Below are positions 25,480 to 38,600 of a stretch of DNA of 64,000 nucleotides, piece by piece. This DNA is from Castanea sativa (Eukaryota > Streptophyta > Magnoliopsida > Fagales > Fagaceae). Within the stretch, counting starts at the first letter, position 1. Every line of letters begins with the position of its first letter. A program made the translations under genes and the position numbers. The stretch covers positions 30,681,158 to 30,745,157 of the forward strand of contig NC_134024.1 of the NCBI RefSeq assembly GCF_040712315.1, in the 5' to 3' direction. The notes beneath the pieces are model-generated. The model was given only the letters and a program-made list of their open reading frames with translations, ran no database searches and was not told the DNA's origin.

Positions 25480-26830
25480 CTGCTATAGTTTTCCACCATT
25501 AGAAGCCATGACAAATAAGGTAAAGGAAAAGGAAAAGAAGAAGAAGGAGCCACCTGGCATAGGGACACCACTCCCCTACGAGTTGTACTTAGCATCAGTT
25601 ATGGAGTATGGGGTAAGCATGAACTCTGGAGGATCCATCAGAATATGTGGGTCATCCTTACCTACCAGTTGACATCATACCCTCTTTGCCAAGTAGAGTA
25701 CCCTCAAGCCCATTCCTTCGAAGGGCTGGGTAATCTCTAAAGTAATGATGGTAGTAGCTTCCAAATCCAAAGAAGTAGGAAGGGGCTAGCCGACCCATAG
25801 AGTCCAGTTGACCTAGAATAATACAAGGTTAGAAGAAGGGTATCCTAAGGGAAATGCATGAAGAAACATGAAAACTAAAACTCTTAAACTTACCTCATTC
25901 GAAGTTAACCCTGCAAGGTGGGCCCTTACTCGAGGAAACTCCCTCAAATTTAGATCGGCACTCAGAGTTATGAGGCCATACCTAATAATCCACCACTGCA
26001 AAAGGAAGTACAAGCCACGGGTTAGATATAAGATGACAGTTTGCAAGAACTAAGCTATAAATGAAAATACAAGAGATGGAAAGAGAACTAACCTCAAGGA
26101 GCTTCCAAGGCCCCACAAGCTATCGCAAGGTGCCCCAGCTAAGAGTGTCGAGGGTAGAGTAAAGATAGGCAAGATATGCCTGCCCCCATTTGGCCTTCCG
26201 TGCATCTGCAAAGTCTTGAAGGAGGGTCAGCCACCTTAAGGACACCGTTTAGCCACCAGAAGTGAAGAGATAAACTCCTAACAAGTGTAGAAGAAAGGTC
26301 CTAGCCATCCGGACACGCTCCTCCATAGTCCTTTGTGGGAAAAGCATGTAATTTGACACCAATTCAAAGTAGAGGATGGTCTCGGTGGAATACTTCCTCC
26401 CCAACATGTCAAGACCCAGTTGGATTCCTAAAATGCCATCTGGATTAATGATTTCCCCTTCGAAGTTAAGGTCGGTCATGTGTTAGAAGTCATAAGGAGT
26501 CATCATCATCTCTTGCTCAACAATATGGAAGGTATGAGTAGTATCCCACCACCTCTCAATGAAACATTGCACCAAGGTAGCACTTGCGAACCTTTCTGAT
26601 AGAAGGCCAATGATAGGCTTGAAGCCCGCTTCCTGGATGTAAGCCCTAGTTTTAGGAATGAGGAGGTTATACCACTCCACCATCTTGTTAGTGCTTCCCC
26701 TACTAGCATAAGAGGATAAGGACTACAAAAGAAGAAGATAACATTATATTCTTTCATTGCCATTATTGTACCACTTATTATGCAAATTATAGGAAAATTA
26801 CTTAACATGGTTACTTTTATTGGTGGCTAC
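25480..26830 (-). pseudogene. Plant mobile domain (PMD) gene remnant with introns
   Basis: On minus, 26683-26249 reads as the PMD core: IERWWDTTHTFHIVEQEMMM, then TPYDF, a stop, and TDLNFEGE. It continues with RMARTFLLHLLGVYLFTSGG and a further stop, then KWGQAYLAYLYSTLD at about 26170. A probable intron (about 26097-25998) precedes WWIIRYGLITLSADLNLREF. Another exon at about 25815-25500 contains LRVLYLAKRV and DPPEFMLTPYS. PMD proteins are found both as host genes (MAIN-like) and inside plant transposons. This one has at least three stops and sits among transposons, so I call it a transposon-derived remnant. Which element carried it is unclear. Confidence 0.7.
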
Positions 26831-26941
26831 TGTAGGTTAAGTGGGAGCCATATGTAGATGAATTGAGCCGCCTTCCTCCTAGTTTTCGCATCAATGAAAG
26901 TAATGTGTGGAGGTCAAAAATTCCACTTATATTTTTTTGGC

Positions 26942-27760
26942 TTATAGAGTTCCACCTACCTGATCGTGTCCTTCAAAAATTTGGGCTAAAGCAGGAACAA
27001 TCCGAACATGAATACCGATTGCGAATTGCATAAAATAGATGCAAGAGGCAAGGTAGAAAAAAATTGGAGGGTGGAACATGTAGTCATATTCAGAAATGGA
27101 ATGATCGTTTTGAGTACGTCTGTCATGCAGACAGGATAAGAGAGTTGATGTCACGTCATCATCCATATATGGGGTGGTATCGTGGAAGTCATCTCTCCCA
27201 ATCATCTCTTCATACTCATCTCTACCATGATCAACATCGCCTTCGTCTTCCCCCCCCCCTAGAGATTGAATACATTCCTGTTGATAACTAGATCCGCCAA
27301 CCTCCATTGGAGTTGGTGTCTCGTGACATGGTAGTGTATAACCCCCAATTTTGGTGCATGAATTAAGAGTTGGATGACCATCAACATGTAATAATTGTAA
27401 TTCTTCCCATCCACCACCCTCCAAAGTTGTTTGTTGTACATCTTCACCGCCGACTTTTGTACAAGGCTCCACACGCATATACAACTCAGCAGCTTTTAAT
27501 TGGGTCATAGAGTTTATTCTGTCAAACATAATCTTAACATGCTTCTCACAATTTATTTCAATAGGCATGAAGACAATGCAATTACTGAAAACTGCATGTG
27601 GAGTGCAATATATAATTGTTATGTCAAAGAACCGATGGTCCAAACTAATCTCCTGCTGTTTTTTTAGCTAAATAATCTCTAACCTTTTACCAAGCCCTTC
27701 ACACATCACTCCATGAATCACATCATTGCGGGCCTCCCCACCATAATATAGATATAAATT
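26942..27760 (-). pseudogene. MULE (Mutator-like) transposase N-terminal fragment
   Basis: The 233-codon minus ORF plus upstream in-frame sequence (EARNDVIHGVMCEGL, a stop, then HRFFDITIIYCTPHAVFS) matches the N-terminal region of plant MuDR-type transposases as I know them. That region is a PB1-like part followed by an acidic, low-complexity linker (GGGEDEGDVDHGRDEYEEM). No catalytic DDE region follows; the ORF ends near 26942 with unrelated hydrophobic residues. It is therefore a truncated fragment. Confidence 0.6.
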
Positions 27761-28494
27761 AATTGAACTCATTACAAGCCTATTCAAAGTCAAATGAGTT
27801 TACTAAAAAAGTTAGTGACAAGTATAACACTTTTATCCGATATGAACTATAAAGTATTGTCTCCAAGCAAATATAAACATTAAAGATAACATTGTATGGT
27901 CCACCAACCACTTATAAACAATTGAATTTTTATTATCTCCAAGAAAATATAAAATATAACATTTATTATCTCCAAGCAAATTTTTATTAACCAAGCAAAT
28001 ATAAAATATTGTCTCCAGGCAAATATAAACATTTGAATTTTTATATGGTCACTAACTTTTTAAAATTAAAATTGGTTACACCTTACAAATAACAACACAT
28101 TGCAAAGAATAACTACATATTTCCCATACAAATTACAAATAACAACCCATCACAAAGAAAAACCCATTATACATTGCAAAGAACAAATAACAACCCAGTA
28201 TAAATACAAAAAACAAAACATTACAAAGATCAAATAACACATGACCCATAAATACTATAAAAGTGGTATGTGTATATATATCTACCTCAAAAAGCTTATA
28301 TTAATGAGGTTCAACCAAAATTTTTTTTGAGGTTTAGATATTTATCTACAAATTGAAGAAGGAAGCTTTTGATTTTGTATAATGATCAATGCAGGTTGCA
28401 GGATGTGAAGACAAAGAGTTTGGGTGATGTCTGTGAGTTGTATATAAAATTGAGTTAGTTATAAAACTGAGAGTGTTGGTGGGGCAGGTGTTGT
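27761..28494. other. AT-rich intergenic region
   Basis: No gene seen. Short direct repeats ('ccaagcaaatataaa', 'aacatttgaattttta', 'attgcaaagaa') recur between 27840 and 28230. This suggests slippage or decayed subterminal repeats of the MULE. Confidence 0.4.
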
Positions 28495-28499
28495 AATTA

Positions 28500-28715
28500 A
28501 TTGGAACACGAGTTTCATTCAAAAAAAATTTACCCTTGGAACTCGAGTTTAGTAAACTCAAGTTTCATTTGGATAAAATTTTTAACAGCCTATAATTTTA
28601 GTTTAGCAAACTCAAGTTCCATGTATATTTTTTTTTTAATTTACGTTAAACGACTAAACCAATTGGAACTCGAGTTTACTAAACTTGATTTTGGGTTGGA
28701 AACTCAAGTTCTAGA
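28500..28715. repeat. Cluster of GGAACTCGAGTTTA inverted motifs
   Basis: ggaactcgagttta occurs at about 28538 and 28671. Degenerate forms (ggaacacgagtttc, caaactcaagttcc, ggaaactcaagttc) lie around them, often paired head to head (gtttagtaaactcaagtt). They could form hairpins and may be subterminal repeats of the adjacent MULE. Confidence 0.55.
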
Positions 28716-29505
28716 AGCAGCCTACTTAACTAATTAACTTCAGCCGCATGCTATGCACCTAAAATTTTTCTTAAAAAGTACTATTCAGCAAATTTTGCCT
28801 CAAATAGGCCCTTAACTATCTAAATTATGGATGTCAACTGTCAACCTCTCTACTTTGCATGTCAACATCAGCTCTATTTTTGCAATAAAATGGCAAAGCT
28901 TTTGGGTATTCGATCAAAGCTTAAGAAAATGGCTAACCCTCCCCACTTGCATATTAACTTGCCAACCCTCCAGCATCACCATAACATTGGAGTCCTATTC
29001 AGTTTGGTTTGCATAAGCTCTACAATTAAAACATAAAAATGACTTGAATATATGAAATCCAATCAAATCACACTAGCAGATCCATCATGGGTCCTCAATA
29101 TTTAAGAAAAAGAAAATCACAACTTAATGTGATTGCAAGATTTCCGCCAAAAAAGAAAAGAAAAGAGAGAGAGATTGCAAGATAGATGAAATATTTTTAC
29201 CAAACGTGTAAGAACCGTGATATCCTACTAGAATTTGTATGTACAACAGTGCCATGGCAGCCACTGTTGCACGGTTAAGGTAGAGTTGAATAATGTACAA
29301 CAACTTCTGAAAATGAAAGGGCAGTATCTGCCTATTTTTCTATAATGCTACAACAATTTGTGAGAACATATGAGGCAGTAAATTGCTTAAACGTGAAGTT
29401 CTCTTTCTCAAGGCAATACACAGCACTTCAAGTCATCCACAATTCATAACTTTCTGAGCAGAGCACTGCTAAGATGGATAACACCATCTAGTCCAGTAAA
29501 GCACG

Positions 29506-29601
29506 TTAAGTCTCTACACTAAACTCATTATCATCCTCAGGATTCTCAGGTGAGACTGTTTCTGGAAAGAGTTCTTCATCAGGATACATCTTCTGAAATA
29601 G
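29506..29601 (-). CDS. REP: REP exon 9 and stop
   Basis: 96 bp, acceptor ggtag. It encodes [20 protein letters not shown] and an acidic tail ending in TAA at 29506-29508. The acidic C terminus is typical of plant REP. About 270 bp separate it from element F2. Confidence 0.88.
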   Translation of the reverse strand, partial: LFQKMYPDEELFPETVSPENPEDDNEFSVET

Positions 29602-32600
29602 CTACCAAAGTACCAGAACCACCACCAAATTCTAGTCAGTAAGTCAACACGTGAAAATAAGCATGACCTGTGCCTCAATAGATTAGACCTATGACTTGAC
29701 AACTGACAGAGAAAGATAGAGACCGATCATTAAAAAATTATCTATGAAAGAAATAGTGATCTGGTTATTCAATCATTCTGTTTCATATTTCCTCCTGAAC
29801 AATTGTTGCATGGGAGATGACCCAAAACAGAGTAGTTTATGCTAGGAAGTAAGATATAGTGATGTGGATGTTAGAATTATGTGCCCTCAAAAACAATTCT
29901 ATGTATTTTTATTTGATAATAAAATTTTATTTTCACATTCATAATTTTTTATAGGTATATTTCATTGTTTAAATGTGGCATGTGATGTCACCTCTGTAGA
30001 AAAATCATGTGAATGGTTAAGGAACCAAAGACAGGGAGTAATGATTTTTCATAGATTATTAAATTGTTCTAGGCTAAGGATATTAATTGAATATTACCAC
30101 TGAAGCCTACACTTGTTGTGCCGCTATATGATAGGATGATTTACTCCATCATTGAGGTAGTGACTTTAAGCAAACAAGTGGGTGTAATGTAACAAGTACA
30201 TGTACTGAATTGGATCTGATCAAGAACACCTTATGGAGTGATCACTGTTAATTAAAAGGTTGTTCTATCACAATTTTTCTATTGTCCTCAAACATGAGAG
30301 GTTTGTGTATATTTATTTACTATGCACATAACTTTGACAGTGTCAACTGGTGATGCTAATTTTTTAAAGGCTATATACAAACACGTTGGGTTATGTGTAT
30401 ATTGGGCAAAATATGTAAATGCTCAACAATAAATCCACCAGTCTCCAAAGAAGATAGTATATTCAGTTGATTTTCATACTGAAGTTGGACTCAAAACAAA
30501 ACCGGCCGGTGACATTTTTTCAAAAATGTTTTTCCATATATATATAATATTGTATATATATATTTAAAGAGTTTTTTCAAAGATATTTTGGAGTCCAATA
30601 GAAATTATGAAATCAAGAAATTAAGGGTTACATAAGCTAGGGACATGACAGTGATATTAATCCAGTCCTAGTGGCTTGTGGGAATATAGTGTGGTGGAAG
30701 GGCATAGATACAAAATTGTAAGTAAGGGGACCTCATTTGTATTTCTCTAATCTTCAGGGGTCAATTGCATTGTGTTGATGGACATTATTGCAATCTATAG
30801 AAGTTCAAATATTTTCTTGATATGGTTGAGAAAATTAAGGAATAATTTTGAAAGAGTTTCAAGATAAGTCAATAACATTCAAAAAGTTATTGATTAATCC
30901 TACAGCTGAAGATTAGGATCTCTAAGGATCCCACGTCCAATCTCTCTCTTGGGTTTTTAGAAGTCTTAAATAAGAAATAAGAGATTAATATATATATTAC
31001 GTTAGTGGCTGGCCATCAAAAAAACCACTGAGTGATACTGCAGTCTTTTGAAAACCTAAAAAGAAATAAAGAGAGAGACGTGAATACCTTGGGAGGCAAC
31101 ACGCTTGGGTTGCTAAGAGAGGTACGCAATTTTGTTTTGTTTAAAATCTATGGTTATGTGGTACAACGATCTTAAATGAAAATATAAAATTTTGTTTTAT
31201 ATTGCTTCCGCAAAACTAATAGTGGTATCAGAGCGAACCACACTTAATCATGGATTTTGAATTGTTATTTATATCAGTATGTGTGCCAAGATTTATTTCC
31301 TATATTTCGTGATTGATATATGTGATATGTTAATTGTTTTTATTTATTCTGTGAAGTGGAGAACAACAAAAAATCTGTGCCGTGATTGATATATGTGATA
31401 TGTTGATTGTTTGGTTCCGATTCGTTTTCCGTATTCTTGATTACATTGACAAATATGTTTTATGAAGTCGCATGTCTCTTGCATCTACTCTTGAGCTGTG
31501 CGCTGTAGTGCCATTATTGCTTTATAGATTGTCTATTATGGTTTCATGTATATGTGATTATTTGTGTAACCCATGTTGATATGTTTTAGTTCTTTGACTC
31601 ACCTTTTTATGTTAATAAAATCTTGAGTATTTTCGAATTGAGGTGTTGAATCTCAATTAGTGGGAGTTGTATCAGATACATAAAGAATAATATTTAAATA
31701 GTCCCAGTAGTATTATATATATTAAGTGCTAAGTAGGATTATTTTACAGAATAATTCCTATGGCCCTCCATTGTTGGTGAATAAAGGTTCTATTAAATTA
31801 AAATTTTGTCGAAGCCAAAAGGATAGACTTAATTTTGGTTTGGTAGTTCTTCTTGTTTACTTCTTGGGAAGACAGGTGTTTGTATGACTAGTGGGAGTGT
31901 GGCTAAAATAGCAACATGATCATACTAGTACATATATCTCACTGAGATAATGGTTTGCACTTAACCAAATAAACATGACCACTAAAATAGTGTAAACCAT
32001 GTTTGATTTGGAGGCCAAAAGTAAATCGGGAGTCATAGATAATTAATAAAATTAGAAACATGAGATGAAATTGTGATGAATAGTATCTATTTGCCTTTAT
32101 ATGGTGTGCACGGTATATTTCAAAAGAAATTATTGGAGCATGCAAGGTAAGGGTTCCCGATGTCCACTTCAAATTATTTATGAATATAATTGTTATATTC
32201 TGTTCTGGGAATCTATGATATTTTGTTCTTGTGGGAGGTACCATTAGTTATTCAAAAACCTGAATCTGATGGATATATGTATGTGAAAATATTATTTTGC
32301 AGATTCATTATGACCAATTTTAATCCCTTAGCTAAGATTTTGGATGAAAATCGATTGTCTGGACCAAACTATGTAGATTGGAAAAGGAACTTAATCATTG
32401 TTCTCACTGCTGATAAGATAGCTCATGTCCTTAATACTGAGGCACCAGAACTTGCTTTAGCTGATGCCACTGAGGAGCAGAGAGCTGCATTTAATAAGTG
32501 GCATGAGGCTGATGAAATGGCTAAATGCTACATATTGGCCTCTATGACCAATGTGTTGCAAAAACAATGCCAAGGTCTAGTTACAGCACAAGATATGATG

Positions 32601-35600
32601 ATGCACCTCAAAGAGATGTTTGGAGAACAAAGCAGAATTGCACGACAAACTGCTATGAAAAATCTCATGTCCACCAAAATGGTGGAAGGAACTCCAGTTC
32701 GGGAACATGTCCTGAAGATGATTTCTTTCATCAACGAACTGGATATGCTTGGTGCAGAAATTGATAGTGAGACCCAAGTTGATGCAATCCTAGCATCTTT
32801 ACCTGATTCTTTTAATCAGTTTATCATGAACTATAACATGAATAAGATGGTAGTGACATTGTCAGAGCTGCTCAATATGTTGAAAGCAGCTGAGGATCTC
32901 ATCAAGAAAGAAAAGCCTACTGTAATGTTGGCTGAAAAATCTGATTCTTCTCTTAAGTTGAAGCCTAAGGGTAAGAACTTTAAGAGAAAAGGGTCTCAGT
33001 CATTCAATAAGGCTCAAGGTGACAAAGTGAATAAGGACACTGAGAAAAAGAAAGCAAAAGGAAATTGTTTCCACTGCGGTAAGCCTGGTCATTGGAAGAG
33101 AAACTGTCGCCATTATTTGGCTTCTCTGAAGAATGACAAACCTGCAGAAGGTATGCCTAACTTGCTCATTATTGAAACAAATTTAATGGATGGTCCATTT
33201 AATTCTTGGTGTGTGGATTCTGGTACAATCTCACACATTTGCAATATGTTGTAGGGGTTCAAGGAGACCCGAAGGCTAAATGAAGGGGAGGTGATCCTAA
33301 GGATGGGGACTGGTGCAACTGTTGCAGCCACTACCATTGGAACTTTTTATTTAGAATTATCTTCTAGTAGAACTCTTGTCTTAGAAGATTGCTTATATGT
33401 GCCAGAAGTGCGAAGAAATTTAATTTCAGTTTCAAAACTTGGTTGTTCAGGATATTCATTTCTTTTTACTTCTAAACTTCTTGTTAAGTTTAATAATAAA
33501 TTTGTAACTTCTGGCATTTTACAAGGTGGTCTTTATTTTTTGAGTTCTATTGATAATTCTATTAATTGTGTTGAGAATGATATTGCTGCCAGTGTATTAT
33601 CTCTTAAAAGAAAAAGAGATGTTAATCCTACCTATTTGTGGCACTTAAGGCTTGGTCATATCAATATTGACCGAATCAATAGATTGGTAAGGGATGGGCC
33701 ATTGAATCTTTTGAAGGTAGAGCCTTATCCAATTTGTGAGCCTTGCTTACAAGAAAAAATGACCAAAAGTCCCTTTACAGGAAAGGGAGCTAGAGCCACT
33801 GATGTATTAGGATTAATACACACTGATGTTTGTGGTCCTATAAATCACATGGCAAGAGGTGGTTTCCATTACTTCATTACTTTTATTGACGATTATTCTA
33901 GGTATGGTTATTTGTACCTAATGAAACATAAATCTGAATCCTTTGAAAAGTTCAAAGAATTTCCTAATGAGGTTGAGAAACAAGCTGGAAAATGCATAAA
34001 AGTTCTTCGCTCTGATAGAGGAGGAGAATACCTCTTGGATCAATTTAAGGAATATCTAAAAGAAAATGGGATTATTTCCCAATTAACTCCCCCTGCCACA
34101 CCTCAACATAATGGTGTAGCTGAAAGAAGAAATAGAACCTTATTAGATATGGTTCGTTCTATTATGAGCATGTCAGAGTTGCCAATTTCATTTTGGGGTT
34201 ATGCTTTGGAGACTGCTATTTATTTATTAAATAGAGTCCCTACCAAATCAGTTCCTAATACCCCATATGAGTTATGGACTGGTAAGAAACCAAGTCTAAA
34301 TCACTTAAAGATATGGGGTTGTCCAACACATGTTAGAAAGTCTAATATGGATAAGCTAGGACTAAGGAGTGATAGATGTTTATTTGTTGGCTATCCCAAG
34401 ATGTCTACTGGTTTCTATTTTTACAATCCTAGTGAGCAAAAAGTTTTTGTGAGCAGGAATGCAATTTTTCTTGAGAAAGATTATAGCTTAAATGAAAGTA
34501 GAGCAAAAGTTTCTCTTGATGAACAAACTAATAACCCAATGGCTGAGTTGAATGAGAATAATGAAGAGCAAGTAATAGTGCCTACTGAACCAAGCAAAAT
34601 ACAAGAGACTCGACGTAGTAAAAGAACTATCAGGCCTCCAGTTAGACTCACTTTGTTAAATGAGATTTATCTAATGGAGTCAAAGGAGCATGATAATGAT
34701 CCTTTTACTTATCAAGAAGCAATGACTGATAAGGACGTTGAGAATTGGAAAAGGGCCATGGAATCAGAGATGGACTCAATGTATATCAACCAGGTCTAGA
34801 CCTTAGTAGACAAACCAGAAGGTATTAAGCCTATTGGTTGTAAATGGGTCTACAAAAGGAAGATAGGACCTAATGGTAAGGTGGAGACCTATAAAGCTAG
34901 GCTAGTGGCAAAAGGGTATAATCAAAAGGCTGGAATTGATTATGAGAAAACCTTTTCGCCAGTAGCCATGCTAAAGTCCATAAGGATTCTATTGTCAATT
35001 GCTGCACATTATGATTACGAGATATGGCAAATGGATGTTAAAACAGCTTTCTTGAATGGACACATTCAAGAAGAAATTTTTATGGACCAGCCAGAAGGTT
35101 TCATATCTCATGGTCAAAAATCAAAAGTGTGCAAGTTGATGAGATCTATATACGGCCTAAAGCAAGCATCACGCAGTTGGAACATCTGTTTTGATGAGGC
35201 AATCAAATCGTTTGGTTTCTCACAAAATATGGATGAACCTTGTGTTTACAAAAAGGCTAGTGGGAGCACTATTACATTTTTAGTTCTTTATGTAGATGAC
35301 ATACTACTCATTGGCAATGATGTAGGAGCAATGTCATCTATAAAAGTATGGTTATCTAGTCACTTTGCAATGAAAGATCTTGGTGAAGCGTCCTATATAC
35401 TCGGAATCAAATTGTTTAGAGACCGAAAGAAAAGGTTATTGGGACTTTCACAGGTCAATTATATTGACAAGATATTGGCTAGGTTTAGCATGCAAGATTC
35501 CAAGAAAGGTTTTTCACCTTTTAGACATGGAATTCATCTCTCTAATCAAATGTGTCCTAAAACACAAGAAGAGAGAGAGAAGATGAGAAATTGTCCTTAT

Positions 35601-38600
35601 GCTTCAGCTGTAGGAAGTCTCAAGTACGCAATGCTTTGCACTAGGCCAGACATTTGTTATGCAGTGAGCATTGTGAGTAGATATCAATCCAATCCAGGTT
35701 TGAACATTGGACAGCAATGAAACATATCCTTAAATATTTAAATAGGACCAAACATTATTTCTTGGTGTTTGGTGGTGAGGATCTGACCGTTCAAGGGTAT
35801 ACAAATTCAGCTTTTCAATCTGATATTGATGATAGAAGATCAATTTCTGGATTTGTGTACACTCTTGGCAAGGGAGCAATAAGTTGGAGAAGTTGCAAGC
35901 AAGATACTACTGCAAACTCTATTACAGAATCAGAGTATATAGTTGCAAGTGAAGCTGCAAAGGCAGCTGTGTGGATTCACAAGTTCATTCAAGAACTTGA
36001 AGTTGTTCTTTCTATTGAGTCACCCATTACTATCTATTGTAACAATAGTGGGGCTGTTGCAAATGCAGTAGAACCAAGGGCTCATCAAAGGACAAAGCAT
36101 ATTGCACGTAAATATCACTTGATACATGATATCATACATAGAGGTGATGTAACTATAACAAAGATTGCCTCTGCCAATAATGTTGCAGATCCACTCATAA
36201 AGGCATTGATTCAAAAAGTGTTTGAGAAACATCTAGAAGCAATGGGTATTAAATACATGTATGATTAGTTTTGAGTGCAAGTGGGAGATTGTTAGAATTA
36301 TGTGCCCTCAAAAACAATACTTTGCATTTTTATCTGATAATAAAATTATATTTTTACGTGCATAATTTTTTATTGGTATATTTCATTGTTTAAATGTGGC
36401 ATGTGATGTCACCTCTGTAGAAAAATCATGTGAATGGTTAAGGAACCAAAGACAGGGAGTAATGATTTTTCATAGATTATTAAATTGTTCTAGGCTATGG
36501 ATATTAATTGAATATTACCACTGAAGCCTACACTTGTTGGGCTGCTATATGATAGGATGATTTACTCCATCATTGAGGTAGTGACTTTAAGCAAACAAGT
36601 GGGTGTAATGTAACAAGTACATGCACTGAATTGGATTTGATCAAGAACACCTTATGGAGTGATCACTGTTAATTAAAAGGTTGTTCTATCACAATTTTTC
36701 TATTGTCCTCAAACATGAGAGGTTTGTGTATATTTATTTACTATGCACATAACTTTGACAGTGTCAACTGGTGATGCTAATTTTTTAAAGGCTATATACA
36801 GACATGTTGGGTTATGTGTGTATTGGGTAATATATGTAAATGCTCAACAATGAATCCACCAGTCTCCAAAGAAGATAGTATATTTAGTTGATTTTCATAC
36901 TGAAGTTGGACTCAAAACAAAACCAGCCGGTGACATTTTTTCAAAAATGTTTTTCCATATATATATATATATATATATAATATTGTATATATATATATTT
37001 AAAGAGTTTTTTCAAAGATATTTTGGAGTCCAATAGAAATTATGAAATCAAGAAATTAAGGGTTACATAAGCTAAGGACATGACAGTGATATTAATCCAG
37101 TCCTAGTGGCTTGTGGGAATATAGTGTGGTGGAAGGGCATAGATACAAAATTGTAAGTAAGGGGACCTCATTTGTATTTCTCTAATCTTCAGGGGTCAAT
37201 TGCATTGTGTTAATGGACATTATTGCAATCTGTAGAAGTTCAAATATTTTCTTGATATGGTTGAGAAAATTAAGGAATAATTTTGAAAGAGTTTCAAGAT
37301 AAGTCAATAACATTCAAAAAGTTATTGATTAATCCTACAGCTGAAGATTAGGATCCCTAAGGATCCCACGTCCAATCTCTCTCTTGGGTTTTTAGAAGTC
37401 TTAAATAAGAAATAAGAGATTAATATATATATTACGTTAGTGGTTGGCCATCAAAAAAACCACTGAGTGATACTACAGTCTTCTGAAAACCTAAAAAGAA
37501 ATAGAGAGAGAGACGTGAATACCTTGGGAGGCAACACGCTTGGGTTGCTAAGAGAGGTACGCAATTTTGTTTTGTTTAAAATCTATGGTTATGTGGTACA
37601 ACGATCTTAAATGAAAATATAAAATTTTGTTTTATATTGCTTCCGCAAAACTAACAGTGGAGAAGTACCACAATTCATACACAGTGAAACGAAACATTGA
37701 ACTTTATGAAGGTTTAGCAAAAGATGAAATACCTTCAAAGCTGCATCCAAAATATTATTGTAATTGAAATTTCCATCTGGCATCGCAGTGGAGTTGATAG
37801 ATTCAAATTGATCCTGGAATCAACATAAAATTCTTATCAGATACCAACACATGTCAACCATAATGCTACTCAAACAAATCACACATCCGTTTGCTGGGTA
37901 TCACGAAGAATGTCCACATATAAGAACTCTGAAGGGTACTCAGACCAACAAGGGTTATGTCTTATCCAATAGGTCACCTATCCACATGTTTAGTTTTCTG
38001 TTACATTGGGAAAATTACACAAGCACTGATTCTTGCACCCACAATCTCACAATCCATCTCATACTTGTGAGGGGAGTAAGTGCCATTCAAGCTAGGGCTC
38101 ATTGGCTATCCTATTCCTATCCACTTTATGCAGCATCCTCCCAAAGGGTAATCAAAAAGAGAGTTTCAAACTAATTTGGGGTTTGGGATTTTTTTTTTTT
38201 TAAATTGTGGAGGGGGGCAAAAGAAGAGCACTTTCAGTGTACAATTATAACATCATAATAGTACAAAATAGTCTAAAAATGGAAAAGTTCTGATGAGAAG
38301 ATCACCATGGTAAGCTCCTGAATATACAATGCTTTCCAGAGTACAGTGGGCTTTACTTCTGCTGAATTTTCACTGTAAACAGTTGTACTACTTTCAGAAT
38401 GTGAGGACTTGGGTAGTGTGAGAATAGAATCCATGGCAGCATTCAGTGACTTTATCCCTTGGTTGGCATCGTGACACAAAGTACAAAAGTATAATACAAA
38501 CCTGAAAGGGAGAAGGGAACAATACCAAACGCATTTCAGGAAGGTAATGGGGACTAAGGGAATCCACATAAAATGCTAGTCACATGACATGGTAAAAAAG

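Larger units (their letters stand above)
29869..37656 (+). mobile_element. Element F2: full-length Ty1/copia retrotransposon in REP intron 8
   Basis: LTRs at 29869-31221 and 36290-37656, a tRNA-Met PBS, one gag-pol reading frame and a PPT. A perfect 5-bp duplication gtgga flanks it (29864-29868 and 37657-37661). It is antisense to REP. I counted about 30 differences between the LTRs plus a short AT-tract length change, roughly 98 percent identity, so the insertion is fairly recent. Without it intron 8 would be about 338 bp. Confidence 0.96.
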
